DNA of 64,000 nt from the NCBI RefSeq assembly GCF_963576615.1, contig NC_088717.1, positions 34,461,023 through 34,525,022 on the forward strand, in the 5' to 3' direction. Under the pieces are notes generated by a model. It had not been told where the DNA came from. It saw only the letters and a program-made list of their open reading frames with translations, and did not search any database. Each line of letters opens with the position of its first letter. The stretch's first letter is position 1. Positions 47,097-59,044 of this stretch are shown one piece after another. A program made the position numbers and the translations under genes. This DNA comes from Watersipora subatra (lineage: Eukaryota; Bryozoa; Gymnolaemata; Cheilostomatida; Watersiporidae).

Positions 47097-47896
47097 TTAA
47101 ACCATAACTGTCACGAACAACTTTTATCGTATTTACTAGGTGAATCAGACACGCTGATTCCAATTTTTTACTCAAAATAAGGATTAGTCCACTAACTTTC
47201 AGAGTAATGAAGGCTTTTTTACAACGTTTTAATATCGGTCTTGAAAACAACACGATCGGCATAACAAGCTCCGCCCATAAATATGTGACGTAACCTAGCT
47301 TTTTAGTAACAGAAGTTACGTAGGGATGTTTAGACCGATTTAGAATAATAGATATGGGTGTTTTAAAATCCATTAATATCTAAATTCAGCCTTAAAAACA
47401 ATATCAGTTTTTTCTGGAAGGTAAATGAGCTATTTAACATTGCATATTTAAAAAAGCGCGATAACAACGCTAGCTTGTGATAAAACCGCGGTTTTTGAGC
47501 TAATTTTCCTCAGCGTCCAGCCCATTTAAACATCATGTAACAAGCTACAAGCAATTTTAAATAGCTTATATACCTTTCATAAAAATCTGAAATTATTTTA
47601 CAGGCTGGATTTAGATAATAATGGGTTTTAAGACACCCATCTCTATTGTTCTAAATCGGACTAAACATTCCTAACTTCCGTTCCTGAAAAAGCTAGGTTT
47701 CGTCACATATTTATGGGCGGAGCTTGTAATGCCGATTGTGCTGTTTTCGAAACGGATATTGAAACGCTTTAAAAAAGCCTAAATGACTTTGAAGGTTAGT
47801 TGACTAATCTTTATTTTGAGTACAAAATCGGAATTAGCGTGTCTGATTTACTTAGCAAATACGATAAAAGTTGTTCGTGACAGTTATGGTTTAAAT
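47097..47896. mobile_element. 800-bp foldback element in intron 1 of gene C
   Basis: Arms of about 300 bp: TTAAACCATAACTGTCACGA at the left and its complement at the right end, continuing through TTATGGGCGGAGCTTG to a 200-bp centre. No coding capacity is recognised. Confidence 0.8.
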
Positions 47897-48443
47897 TAAA
47901 GCTGCTTGTCTTTTTACAAAATACATATACAAGCATAGTATACTCTGTTTTATTAACTGCCCCTTTTTAGTTATAATTATGTTTCGTTTGTTATCCTTCT
48001 CTATTCTCTTCACTTCTTTATCCTTTTCAAGCTCTCTGGTTCACTCCCTATTTTTCTCTAACCACCTATTTTAACCTCCATCTCTCTCTAACCCTCTGCT
48101 AAATATCAGTCTGTATTCAATGTATAACAAACAAACTTATATGGGAATATTCTGTCTATCTATACCTAACTTGATAACTTTTTTTAGTCATTAGATTACA
48201 TAAAGGTTACACAGTGTAATTAGGTTACATAATAGTTATTGTATGACACACTTTAAAACTCAAAGTATAGAATGCATTTGAAAAGGATTTTGATGTTTCT
48301 AAGGTTCCTCATTTTTGAGGGTCTAGAAATGACAAAAAAAAAGATTGATAAAAAACTGAGCATCAAGTTTTAGAACAATGTTTTTTCATAATAGCACCAT
48401 TGCTTATCGGAAATAATAACATGATCTAGTTTTCTGGTTTTAG

Positions 48444-48639
48444 ATTTGGATTAGCGGAAATGATGCTGGTGATACTAGTTGTTGTTGTGGGAGTAGCAGA
48501 GACGGTTATGTCAGATGAAGTAGGAGACAGTTATGGCTCTGTTAATGCTCTTTCATGTAGCGGAGCTTTTTGTGGCGCTCCTCTTCTTACAGCCTCTATT
48601 GTGACGGTGCGCGTTGCAAAAGCTAACAACGAAAAAAAG
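48444..48639 (+). CDS. Gene C exon 2: TM1 and TM2
   Basis: 196 nt, acceptor TGGTTTTAG, donor AAG|GTAATT. It encodes FGLAEMMLVILVVVVGVAETV (TM1), a short loop with Cys57, and TM2 around CGAPLLTASIVTV, ending in Lys-Lys. Position-by-position agreement with the gene D exon (E, L, I, V and G at offsets 5, 8, 10, 14 and 16) establishes paralogy. Confidence 0.75.
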
Positions 48640-49249
48640 GTAATTTTTCTAAACAAAGACAGCATTATTTAAAAAACCTGTTTAATAAAAAACCTTTTGA
48701 GTTGTTGAGTGTTTTAACAATTTGACTATTATTAGTTTGTATAGCGTCGAAGGGCACTTGTCGTTGATTAATAAAACAATGAAACTATTTTTAGTTTTTG
48801 CTAACATATTTTTGATTTGATCTGCCGGTTAGAAAATGAAAAAAAGAGTAGGAGGTAAAAATGATAATGAAAAAAGAAAATCGCAAAGAAAGACAGAGAT
48901 CATAAAATTCTTAAGGAAAGCTGAATGAAATTGAGGGATCCAAAGAGAACTAAGAGAATATAACAGAAATGAAGAAAGATAAAAAGAGGAAAGTATCTGA
49001 GACAAGAAATATTGGATAAGTGAAATAGGAAGAAAGAGAACAAGGTAGATACAGAAGCATAAAAGGAGTGAGAGAAATAGCGAAAGAAACATGGAATTGA
49101 AGAAGAGTCGCAAAAGAAACATTGAGTTAAAAAGGATACTATAAAACACCCTGGATTAGTGATAAAGAATAAAAGAGAAAATAGAACGAGATAGCAAACA
49201 TAACATAAGGTTAGGGAAGAATAAAAAGCAAAGGAGGAAAATGTAGAAA

Positions 49250-49620
49250 AGTAAAAGAGAGAGGGGGAGAGAGAGAGGGAGAGAGAGAGGGAAAGAAGGG
49301 GAGAGAACGAGAGAAGAAAGGAAAAGGAGGGATAGAGGGAGAGAGAGAGAAGGAGAGGGAGAGGGAAAAGGAGGGAGCGAGAGGGAGAGGGAAAGGAAGA
49401 GGGAGGGAGAGGGAGGAAGAGGGAGGGGGAAAGGGAGGGATAGAGGGAAAGAGAGGGAGAGGGAAAAGGAGGGAGAAAGAGGGCAAGAGAGGGAGAAGGA
49501 GAGGGAGAGGAAGAGGGAGAGGGAAGGAGAGGGAGGAAGAGAGGGGAGAGGGAGATAGAGAGAGACGAAGGGAGAGAGAGAAAGAGAGTGAAGTAAAAGA
49601 GAGCGTGAGAGCCCTGATAA
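49250..49620. repeat. Polypurine (GA-rich) tract
   Basis: About 370 bp almost purely A/G on the plus strand, in intron 2 of gene C. The long minus-strand Ser/Pro/Leu frame across it is an artefact. Confidence 0.9.
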
Positions 49621-49636
49621 TGCAAGCGTATATTTA

Positions 49637-50205
49637 AAGGTTGAATCGAAACAAAATTTGCATTACAGTTTTTTCCATGCCATTTGGCGGAAAATTTCTG
49701 CAGATTGGGAACAATTTTTGGGAACAATTTTTGCAACACTTCATCACAGGTGATCAACAGGCTCTTATGCTTATCAGAGGATGGTATGCAGCCCTTTGAG
49801 CTAAGGTTGAAAAATTAAACTAATTTTAGGCTAGGTTTTGAGATATCAGTGGTCAGAGTGACAACATTACAGTGATAATGAAATAGACGCGTAAGGACAA
49901 TGGGCATAGTTTTATTTAATGCGTGAAGTTTATTTGTGAAAACATTTCGACATATGGGGTTGTATGAAAGTGTAAACAGAAGCATATCGTGTTCAACTAT
50001 GTTACATTTGAGCGGTTTTAAGAGGGATTCCAACCTATGGCCATTTTTGGGATGGCAGCAATTAATATTTCCATTTTGAGCTTTTAAGAGTTTTTAATCA
50101 CATTTCTACATATTTTGAACTTTCAACACAGCAGAGTAAGACATGATGAACAACCGATCACGATGATGATCAACCGTAATGTAAACTTTGTTGCAAGTCA
50201 ACCTT
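49637..50205 (-). mobile_element. Long-TIR MITE, copy 3 (inverted)
   Basis: Ends AAGGTTGAATCG and TTGCAAGTCAACCTT. The interior matches copy 2 in reverse (TGAGCGGTTTTAAGAGGGAT region). It ends 165 bp before exon 3 of gene C. Confidence 0.75.
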
Positions 50206-50370
50206 CAAATGAAAGTTTATTTTAAGAAAAGGCTACTTGCATGAATACATTTAACTTCTCATGAGAACTTGATTTCTTTGTCACTTATATTATCACTTTT
50301 ATATCAATTGCATTAATAAAATGTCACTGCAAACGAAAAGATAAAAGATAGTTGCTTCTGATTATAACAG

Positions 50371-50511
50371 GTCAAATTGGGTTTCATTCTGAGCATCTCT
50401 GGAGTCGTGGTCTCCTTTGCATTACTCATATTCTCAGCTGTCTCAATAAGTCAAGTTTCAGCTCACCTATGCCATCCAGCAAGCTCCCGCAATCACCTGT
50501 ATTCTGATCCC
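50371..50511 (+). CDS. Gene C exon 3: TM3
   Basis: 141 nt, 47 codons, phase 0, acceptor TTATAACAG, donor CCC|GTAAGT. It encodes VKLGFILSISGVVVSFALLI and the start of an extracellular loop with two Cys or His-rich residues (AHLCHP). Confidence 0.75.
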
Positions 50512-51218
50512 GTAAGTAACTAATCTATATGGATATTATATAGTGAAGTCTTCAGGTCACCAATATTTAAGCTATCAAGTTGTTTAGCTTTTACGTCTTC
50601 AAGTTGTTAAGTCACTAAGGTGTGAAATCATCAAGTTGCCCATGTCATCAAGTTTTTAAATCACCAAGCTTTGAATATAATGAAGCTTGAGTCATTCATT
50701 ACTTATTTACACCATGAAGTTCTTGACAAGCCTTGAGGATATCAATCTTCTAAGCGCCTAAACTTCTGTCTAGTTTCTAAGTAATAAAGTTTGTAAGCAA
50801 GCTTGTTTCTAAGTGGCAAAACTTGTAAGCTGTAAACCTTACAGATTACAATGTCTGAAATAGAAGGCTCACCTCATTTCCCGCCACCAATACCTGCTGA
50901 CGATTATTACAAAGTGACTTATTGCAGGGATTGGAACTTTATAATTAGTTATAAAATCTCTTCGATCTATTTACAATTTCTGCGTTTGAGACCCAAGTTC
51001 ATGCTAAAACATTTTGGTTTTGAAAATATTACCTTTAAAACTAAGTTTTAGCTAAACAGTTGCCTGTCAGAGTGTAACAAAACCTGCACAAGAGAGAGAG
51101 CAATTTAAGGCCAAATGTCTTTTCTGAGAGCTGCGTGACAAGCTGCTATCTCACTATTACTAGTAGAATTAGCATATCGTTAGAATACTACTCCATCACT
51201 TAATATTCAATATTTCAG

Positions 51219-51353
51219 AAGCTGGAAGCCATCTTTATACTAGATTGTCTGATGGCCTCGCTAGCTTTGGCCATAATGATGCTGAACATCACACGCAGCT
51301 ATTTGTTTCTGCAATCCATTTCCTTCTGTGGAAGACCGGCTACTCATCGTGTG
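51219..51353 (+). CDS. Gene C exon 4: TM4
   Basis: 135 nt, 45 codons, phase 0, acceptor AATATTTCAG, donor GTG|GTACGA. It encodes KLEAIFILDCLMASLALAIM, then a cytoplasmic tail with SFCGRPATH. Confidence 0.7.
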
Positions 51354-52653
51354 GTACGATAAACTATGCTTTCATAGACTCACCAACACACAATCACCTA
51401 GCGTAGTTAATCATATTTTTTCACATATTTCGTCAATTTAATCATCACTATTATATAGTGATGATTAAAAATGCGAATAAATGGAGATGTTTTCAGATAT
51501 TATATACAGTGGTGATTATTAATATGGACCGCTTAGTCTAGACGCACAGTTTATTATTAATTTATAGTTTATTAGGTATTTTAACTTATTAAATATCAAA
51601 TGATAAGGGCCTTTTTGGCCTGGTTTGGTGTAACATAGCAGTATCTGAATATCATTGACAACAGAAGAATAAAAACTAAGTTTATATGTTTTTTGAAAAA
51701 ACTGGCCAATTTTGACATGATTCTTGAGCCTACACATATGTGTAAATTGGCGGCCTTTGGAGTAGACCACAAAGTACGGTCGTAATTTTTAGTTGTCTAG
51801 CCCTTAATTTCAATGTCAGAATAATACAGACTGGGTGCCCAATATTTCTTGAGAACAGTTTTGTTAATAGACAGGATGTCTGCAAAACTTGCTTCTCAAA
51901 CAAATTTATGTATAATATATAAGAATTGAAATAGTAAAAAGGCAAGTTTATGCCATAAATGACAAAGACAAAAAGATTCCTGGTCCAATAACTACCAGCC
52001 ACATCATGGTAGAAACAACTGCGTTCATCGGAACTCATTGGCACCTCATTTATGTACATTTAGGGCTTTTTTAATCTTTGGTAAATGCTGTAGGGTTTTC
52101 AGTAAATTAAACTAGAACATAATATTTGCAAATAACTTTTATTATATGATTTATAACAATTTATTATACAATTATATTTATTGTAAAGGCAACTTAATTG
52201 GTCAACATACAGTAAGTACAGATATTTTTACTAAATAATACATTTGTCCATGCATCGTGAAGAGAATGTGGGTGTACATGCCTAGCCTGTGTAGTTCCTT
52301 TGCTAAATATTGCCATTTTTAAACATTTAATTGTGTGCCTTTCCTTTACCTGGTAGCTCATAGGGTGACTGTGAGCATGTGAGCTACAAGCTATGACAAG
52401 CCTTACTTAATTGTAGCAGTTGCTGCAGCAAATCTATTTTAGCAACTACCCGATTAGTTGCGACACAAATGGATTAGTGCTGCTAAAGAAAGCATGCATT
52501 TTAAAATAAAAATCACCACTGCAGAAGTGTTGAGTTAGAAAAGCTTTAAACCAGAAATTTTGTATGCAAATAATTACAGTATATAGCAAACATTATTGTT
52601 AGCTTATGCTTTTTTGTTTCTTAGCTTACATATCTTTGCTATCAATTTTCCTA
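51354..52653. other. Intron 4 of gene C, left part
   Basis: Two minus-strand frames (51519-51770, 83 codons; 51730-52059, 109 codons) overlap. The second contains SSDERSCFYHDVAGSYW. Neither has a recognised domain, and they may be transposon residue. Confidence 0.3.
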
Positions 52654-52905
52654 TACCATAAAAGCTTTATTTGAGCGCCATGGTACTCTATTTTTTCAAC
52701 TTTTCTTTAGAGTGATGGTTTATTACAGGTGACGTTCAAACAATAGATTTCTTAAACACCTTGTTAGAATGATGAGAAGATAGATTTAACCCTTTCACAG
52801 GTGACTTGAATGTCAACTATATTTTGCGCTATGCTTCGGGCGGTGCGACATTCACCTTTTTGGATGTAAGAAACTTGCTAACTTACTTCCATTTTGTGGT
52901 ATACC
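52654..52905 (+). repeat. Dispersed repeat, copy 2
   Basis: Homologous to 5861-6110; same start and end marks, in intron 4 of gene C. Confidence 0.6.
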
Positions 52906-53205
52906 TCTAAATAAATATGCGCGAGGAAGCTGATACATGTCTTGACCAGTTGATATTTATAGCTTAAAATTAAACTACAAGAATTTTATAGCCTGCATTG
53001 CAACTTGTGGAAGCTTTTCAGTCTTATAGTTCAATTTAAATTTGAAATTTTCATTTTATGACTATATTTAACAAGTTTGCATAAAAATCCGTTGTACTCA
53101 TCAATACGTTTGCTACAGTTTGCAGCCAAACCCTCGATCCATTGTAAGATGAGTTCAGATTACAGCAATCATGCTATAAAATAATCTATTTATAGAAATC
53201 TCAGT

Positions 53206-53443
53206 GTTTGTGATTTGGTCTGTGATTTGGTCTGTGATTTGGTCTGTGATTTGGTCTGTGATTTGGTTTGTGATTTGGTCTGTGATTTGGTCTGTGATTT
53301 GGTCTGTGATTTGGTCTGTGATTTGGTCTGTGATTTGGTCTGTGATTTGTCTGTGATTTGGTCTGTGATTTGGTCTGTGATTTGGTCTGTGATTTGTCTG
53401 TGATTTGGTCTGTGATTTGATCTGAGATTTGGTCTGTGATTTG
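53206..53443. repeat. 12-bp minisatellite
   Basis: About 20 units of TGTGATTTGGTC. Two units lack one G, shifting the frame, which argues against coding. Confidence 0.9.
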
Positions 53444-53474
53444 GCCTGTTCCGCTATAGCTATTAACATCTCGA

Positions 53475-53570
53475 AATGAGAAACCCGTATTGCAATAGAT
53501 TTGTATCTTGGAACCTCCCGTTCTCCAGACAACTAGCTAACCAGTTGAACTACACAAGATGCATTGAGTC
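53475..53570 (-). mobile_element. tRNA-derived SINE head
   Basis: Minus strand: TAGTTCAACTGGTTAGCTAG (clear A-box) and GGTTCCAAGATACAAATC (B-box region). It adjoins the 12-bp array. Confidence 0.55.
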
Positions 53571-53709
53571 ATTGGGTGATATAAGTCGCTAACTAGGTTA
53601 AGATATGCATAGCGACTGGCTTATGCGAAACATCATTAAAGTTTGCTCTCACTGCTCTTAATAGTAAGTTTAGTGATACTGATACTATCTTGCTCAAATT
53701 AGAAACCGG

Positions 53710-53815
53710 CTAATTGCCAATTGGCATTTAGCCACTTGAATGGCAAGTGACAGGCAACTACATTACCTGCCACTTTTTATAAGCTGTTTTAATACCCGCG
53801 CAACATTGGGAATTT
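53710..53815 (+). repeat. Dispersed repeat with GC-rich tail motif
   Basis: Matches 13090-13200: GGCAACT, a TTTATAAGCTG stretch, then TTTTAATACCCG(C/G)(G/T)CAAC and CTAGT. Confidence 0.6.
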
Positions 53816-55146
53816 CACTAGTTTGCTATAAATCTGCTAATTTACCAGTTTTACAATAATTATAATCTATCAGATATCTATCTAATGTTACGGATACATA
53901 TTTAAGAACAAATGAGCTAGACAAACCATAATTATAATACATGCAGCAACAAAAATTAACATCTTAAAACAAACATTAACATTTTTAAAACAAAAGTATT
54001 AGCATCGTTTGTTTGGTCAGTTGCATTCTGACTAGTGCTTCTGTTTGGAACCATTTCATATTCTTATGTCTCTTTGATACATTCCACAATGTCTTCCTAC
54101 CTTAATCAGTCTTTTGCACACCTGAGCTAGTTGATATTAGCATCTAAAATCTTTCTAGGCAAAGCAAAATTTTTACGCAAAGCCATTTGGAATAGAAACT
54201 TCTAGTGAAAATGAAAAAAAACTATGTGTAATTAAAATAGCTTCAAACTGTTAGCCTCAAAATACATATTAATAAACTTTCACCGGTAAATACGAAAGAT
54301 TTTCCCACATACATCGGAGTATCAAGACTGGGCTAAAAAAGGAACTACTGTTAGCCTAATACAGTTACTAAGTAGTATTTTTAGGATGTTACAATAAAAA
54401 TTTTTAACGAAAAAACCTAAAGACTTGGAGTTGGAAAACGGGCTTCGAAACGAACAGAAACAACAAAAAAATTAATTGTTATTGATGTAATCGAGTCATT
54501 AGTTTGTTTTGTAGACACTACTCTACTGACCCATTGTTATTGTGGGTTTATAAAGATGAAGAATGTCAAATAGTATATGGGTGAAATTGAGGTAGTGTTC
54601 AATCAAAGGGGAGTTCAATGGAAGGTGGCATTCAAATGCAGGTTTTGCTGTATTTTTATCTTCAACCAACCAAACACAGTTGACCTTTTAACAGAGCTCA
54701 TTATATGAACTCTTTGACCTACTTTTGAAAAGGTTTTCAAAATTTTTGTATGAATAACAATTTGTCTTGCAACATACATAAACCGCAACTATGCGTTGAT
54801 AAAAACGAAACCGCATCTTAGATTTTTCAGGGTAATAACGCAGTGCCCAGAGCTAAAGTATGACCAAGAGAATTACATTAGTAACAGGATTCTCCAATTC
54901 AATCATGAGACGATGGAACTGGTGAATCACGTTATTGAACTTAACTTGATCAATAATTGTTGACGTATGATGAGAAATCCAAGTATTTTTTGCTTGGCTA
55001 ACTGAAAATATGTCCTTTTATATCTGAATCACCACACAATAATGCTAATTAGTTAAAATGGAACATCTGCCAGGTTGTGAATTATTACCAGAGAAATTAT
55101 TTTACATTGCACATAATTTTAAAAACATGATATGTATGTATAAGCT

Positions 55147-56150
55147 TTTATTGGTATTGGTGTCTTATTGGTATTGGTAGCTTATTGGTATTGGTAGCTG
55201 ATTGGTATTGATAGCTTATTGGTATTGGTAGCTTATTGGTATTGGTAGCTTATTGGTATTGGTAGCTTATTAGTATTGGTAGCTTATTGGTATTGGTAGG
55301 TTATTGGTATTGGTAGCTTATTGGTATTGATAGCTTATTGGTATTGGTAGCTCACTGGCATTGGTAGCTTATTGGTATTGGTAGCTTATTAGTATTGGTA
55401 GCTTATTAGTATTGGTAGCTTATTGGTATTGGTAGCTTATTGGTATTGGTAGGTTATTGGTATTGGTAGCTTATTGGTATTGATAGCTTATTGGCATTGG
55501 TAGCTTATTGGTATTGGTAGCTTATTTGTATTGGTAGCTTATTGGTATTGATAGCGTATTGGCATTGGTAGCTTATTTGTATTGGTAGCTTATTGGCATT
55601 GGTAGCTTATTGGTATTGGTAGCTTATTGGTATTGATAGCTTATTGGTATTGGTAGCTTATTGGTATTGGTAGCTTATTGGTAGCTTATTGGCATTGGTA
55701 GCTTATTGGTATTGGTAGCTTATTGGTATTGGTAGCATATTGGTATTGGTAGCTTATTGGCATTGGTAGATTATTGGCATTGGTAGCTTTTTGGTATTGA
55801 TAGCTTATTGGTATTGGTAGCTTATTAGTATTGGTAGCTTATTGGCATTGGTAGCTTATTGGTATTGGTAGCTTATTGGTATTGGTAGCTTATTGGTATT
55901 AGTAGCTTATTGGTATTGGTAACTTATTGGTATTGGTAGCTTATTGGCATTGGTAGCTTATTGGTATTGGTAGCTTATTGGCATTGGTAGCTTATTGGTA
56001 TTGGTAGCTTATTGGTATTGGTAGTTTTTTGGTATTGCTAGCTTATTGGTATTAGTAGCTTATTGGTATTGGTAGCTTATTGGCATTGGTAGCTTATTGG
56101 TATTGGTAGCATATTAGTATTGTTAGCTTATTAGCATTGGTAGCTTATTA
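55147..56150. repeat. 17-bp minisatellite, 1 kb
   Basis: About 59 units of GGTAGCTTATTGGTATT with few variants (GGCATT, TTAGTATT), in intron 4 of gene C just before its last exon. Confidence 0.9.
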
Positions 56151-56385
56151 TCCTTTGTTGAAAGGAAAATGGTATGAAGTGTCACAATCTTAAAATGATA
56201 ATATTGGTTGTTCATTTTTTGTCGTTGTGCAAATCACATGTTTAAGTTTCAGTTCTGTCTAGCTTTTGTGAATGAGTAATGCACTTTTACATGACTTTTT
56301 TATTGTTCTTTACTAATGGGCAAAGAGGTCAAGGAGGATGAGATAATACTCCTTTCTGCTAAATAATGAATACGCGTATTTGTAG

Positions 56386-56439
56386 GATGCCGGAGGTCAT
56401 CAGGTCGTACGGCAATTTGATTCTGTGCATTTTCCCTGA
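56386..56439 (+). CDS. Gene C exon 5: terminal exon
   Basis: Acceptor GTATTTGTAG, phase 0, 17 codons (DAGGHQVVRQFDSVHFP) and TGA. It is short, so it is the least certain exon of this gene; phase, acceptor and nearby ATTAAA support it. The intron before it is 5.0 kb and filled with minisatellites. Confidence 0.5.
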   Translation, partial: DAGGHQVVRQFDSVHFP

Positions 56440-56555
56440 CTCATCCTTGTTTATGAAAATTCCATTGTCTGCAACAACCAGTCAAATCATTTTGTTTCCT
56501 CTGGTCTTTATTTCGTCATAAACCATAATACAATAGCTGGCTGAAGTGCTGCGAA

Positions 56556-56561
56556 ATTAAA
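56556..56561 (+). promoter_or_regulatory. Putative poly(A) signal of gene C
   Basis: ATTAAA, 117 nt after the proposed stop codon. Confidence 0.3.
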
Positions 56562-57084
56562 CATTGCACAACAAACAACCTTCTTCATTGGACAGGTATT
56601 GTGAAACGTTGACACGGATGGTAGCAGTTGATAAACCATACATCTTTACATGTAAAACAGTATCTTGGCATAGGATTGCCAGTAGCATGGCGATTGCTTT
56701 CACAAAAGTTACTTTTTGTCTGTTTCTAAACTTTTTATATGTCAGTAAACAATTTTAAGTTTTTATTTTTATTTAGTTCCACATTAACAAATTTTATGGA
56801 AACAAACTAGAAAAATGTTCAGTTTAAACCTTTTCTGTTATCTGATATGCTTCTAAAAATTATAATACCATTGTGACAAGACAAGATAGCCCAAAAAAAG
56901 GCTCAGCAGTGAGTTGTTTGGTCTTATCATTTATGGTAGAAACGCAAACAGTTCCATGCAACTATGAGAGGAAACAGGGTAATATACGCTGATTAGGGTT
57001 ATATAGAAAGTCATTGCTCTAGCAGCATATCTCAATATTGTCATCATAGGCTCCTCCTCACCCACTCATTCACCCATTTACTGA

Positions 57085-57255
57085 TTCCTTTGTTCACTCA
57101 TTCACTCATTCATTCATTCACTTATTCATTCATTCACTTATTCATTCATTCATTCATTCAGTTGATGAGTGTGTATGTGCGTGCATGCGGGCATGCGTGC
57201 GTGCGTGCGTGTGTGTGTGCCACGCGCACACTCATCAACTCGCTCACTCACTCAA
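57085..57255. repeat. CATT and GTGC simple repeats
   Basis: ATTCATTC runs followed by alternating GTGCGTGC/GTGTGTGT and ACTCACTC. Confidence 0.8.
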
Positions 57256-58003
57256 TAGTACCAATAGCTGGTCAGTTTTCTACTGCTGTAAAGATTGCAC
57301 ATAATTACTGGCTCGTTTTAAGCAATTATTCAGGCTGTAAAGCTCCAGAACATAGAAATCTATGACCTTGAACCCATTTAGAATCATAATCACCTAGGAC
57401 CTTATCAACGTAGAGACCTTGAGCTCTAAAACAATGTAAACAAACAATTAGAGCATACCGAGATAGATGGTTATAGCCAAAGGCTCTTTATAAAAGTGAA
57501 GACCTAGAGCTCCCAAAACAATCTAAAAGATCTAGATTTTTAAGGCTATACTGCACGATAAATATGAAGAAGTAAAACAAATACCAAGGTTAACTTTGCG
57601 GTGCAAAATGCACACAAAATAATGTCACCTATACAACGCTAGGTGCAGCTTAACTGTAACAAAGCTTTTAGAAATCTATATCAAAATTGAGGCTACTGAA
57701 CAAACATTAATTTTTCTTTCTAAGAGCTTGCTAAAAGCTTGCTAAAAGCTTTTTTTTGCCATTTAAAAGTGTGATTATAATTGGAACTTTCAAGCATAGT
57801 AATGCTGCTTTAGAATAAAGCTTTGTGTCTATATGTAAAAGAATAACTGCGTGTTTTCCTTACACTTTGCAAGCTGTTATTGTTGCACGCAGAAGTACAG
57901 AAAAATAAAACAACTTACTTATATTCTCATAGTCTTTGAGTATAGCTTAAAATTAATTTAGCAAATTTTACTTCATTGATTGAACTTCCTGTCTATGTTG
58001 TAG

Positions 58004-58062
58004 CCTGTTACGAATGACGTATATGACAAGAAAATTAAAGCAGTTGTTCGTCGCATGGGAAT
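58004..58062 (+). CDS. Gene D exon: N-terminal cytoplasmic segment
   Basis: Acceptor TATGTTGTAG, donor GGAAT|GTAAGT. It encodes PVTNDVYDKKIKAVVRRMG plus AT, a basic segment directly before TM1. A stop codon precedes it in frame, so an upstream exon is needed unless translation starts at the Met near its end. Confidence 0.65.
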
Positions 58063-58866
58063 GTAAGTGGTATTTACTGTAAGAGAGGCTTATAACTGAC
58101 TGAATCATAAAGTTACATAATCCCTTGATTTTAAGTGAGTTTTTTCAATGACAAATGCCAAATAATTTTTAACATAGCCTTCAGTACTCAATTAAGTCTG
58201 GTATTGATAAAATATAATCAAAATTTAACTTATGAAATATTTGTTTAATAATAAAGTGAGTGAAAGCTGGATTCAAAATGCTTGGGAAATGAATGAAGAT
58301 TAAATATCAGTTTTAATGCTTTATAAACAATATTAATTAAATAATATTTTTGTTATTAAACTCATTGTTATTTGTTGGAAGAATAAACAAATACCAAATT
58401 ATTTACACTATTGGCTTTAAATTCACGTGCGTCTAATTGAAATCTAGTATAATTAAAACCTGTAATATCATATATTTTTTTTAGTATCAACTGTTCGTAT
58501 CAGCTCTTTATATCAACTGCTCGTATCAACTGCTTGTATCAGCTATATTAACCTTTTATAACATCTTTGTGGCATTCACTGTGATTAAAACTCAGTTACT
58601 TGCCACTGTCAGCAGTTTAAATTCTTTAGCAAGCAAAAGCCTAAGTCTAAGGTAGAACAAACTGATTTTCAATAACAGTTTACTGGCTGTATATAAAATT
58701 TTTCCCAAAAGACTAGAAAAAAGTAATACTATGCTTAGAAAGTGCTGCCTAATTTATAAATAGTGATGTAAAGGCTGACCTATTGGCAAGTTAGGCTTAT
58801 TGACTTTTTTTAAATTTTTTGTGCACTGAATGGGTAAAATATTTTAAGCTGTTTTTCCCATTGTAG

Positions 58867-59044
58867 AATCCTCTTTTCTGAACTGTTTCTTTCAATACCC
58901 TGCTTCGTATTTGGAATAATTATAATGACAAACAGAGAAGGTCAAAGCTATACCATAAATGCTCGCATTGGGATGGGCATTATCTATGGAACTGTCCTGT
59001 TCTTTATAACATGCTCCAACATCTGCGTTAACAAGTCAAGGCGG
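58867..59044 (+). CDS. Gene D exon: TM1 and TM2
   Basis: 178 nt, acceptor CCATTGTAG, donor CGG|GTGAGA. It encodes ILFSELFLSIPCFVFGIIIM (TM1), a polar loop and GIIYGTVLFFITCSNIC (TM2), ending with the basic KSRR. Confidence 0.75.

Larger units (their letters stand above)
46337..56439 (+). other. Gene C: five-exon four-helix membrane protein, MS4A/CD20-like (gene span)
   Basis: Exons are 46337-46392, 48444-48639, 50371-50511, 51219-51353 and 56386-56439 (56, 196, 141, 135 and 54 nt; 193 aa plus stop). All introns are GT-AG. GG|A makes Gly19 and the other junctions are phase 0. Four hydrophobic segments lie at about 22-41, 59-76, 88-111 and 135-155. There is a short charged loop (KANNEKK) between the second and third, and a longer loop between the third and fourth. 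No signal peptide and no tetraspanin CCG motif are seen. The topology and the TM1+TM2 / TM3 / TM4 exon split recall MS4A proteins, plasma-membrane tetraspans; the name is tentative. Tandem paralog: gene D. Confidence 0.7.

Noticed and set aside
48900..49757. 285-codon minus-strand frame rich in Ser, Pro and Leu
   Set aside because: It lies over the polypurine tract and over intron 2 of gene C. Composition is a by-product of the GA tract.
53155..53532. Frames reading DLVC or TDQI repeats on both strands
   Set aside because: The 12-bp minisatellite has single-base deletions in some units and no splice or start context.
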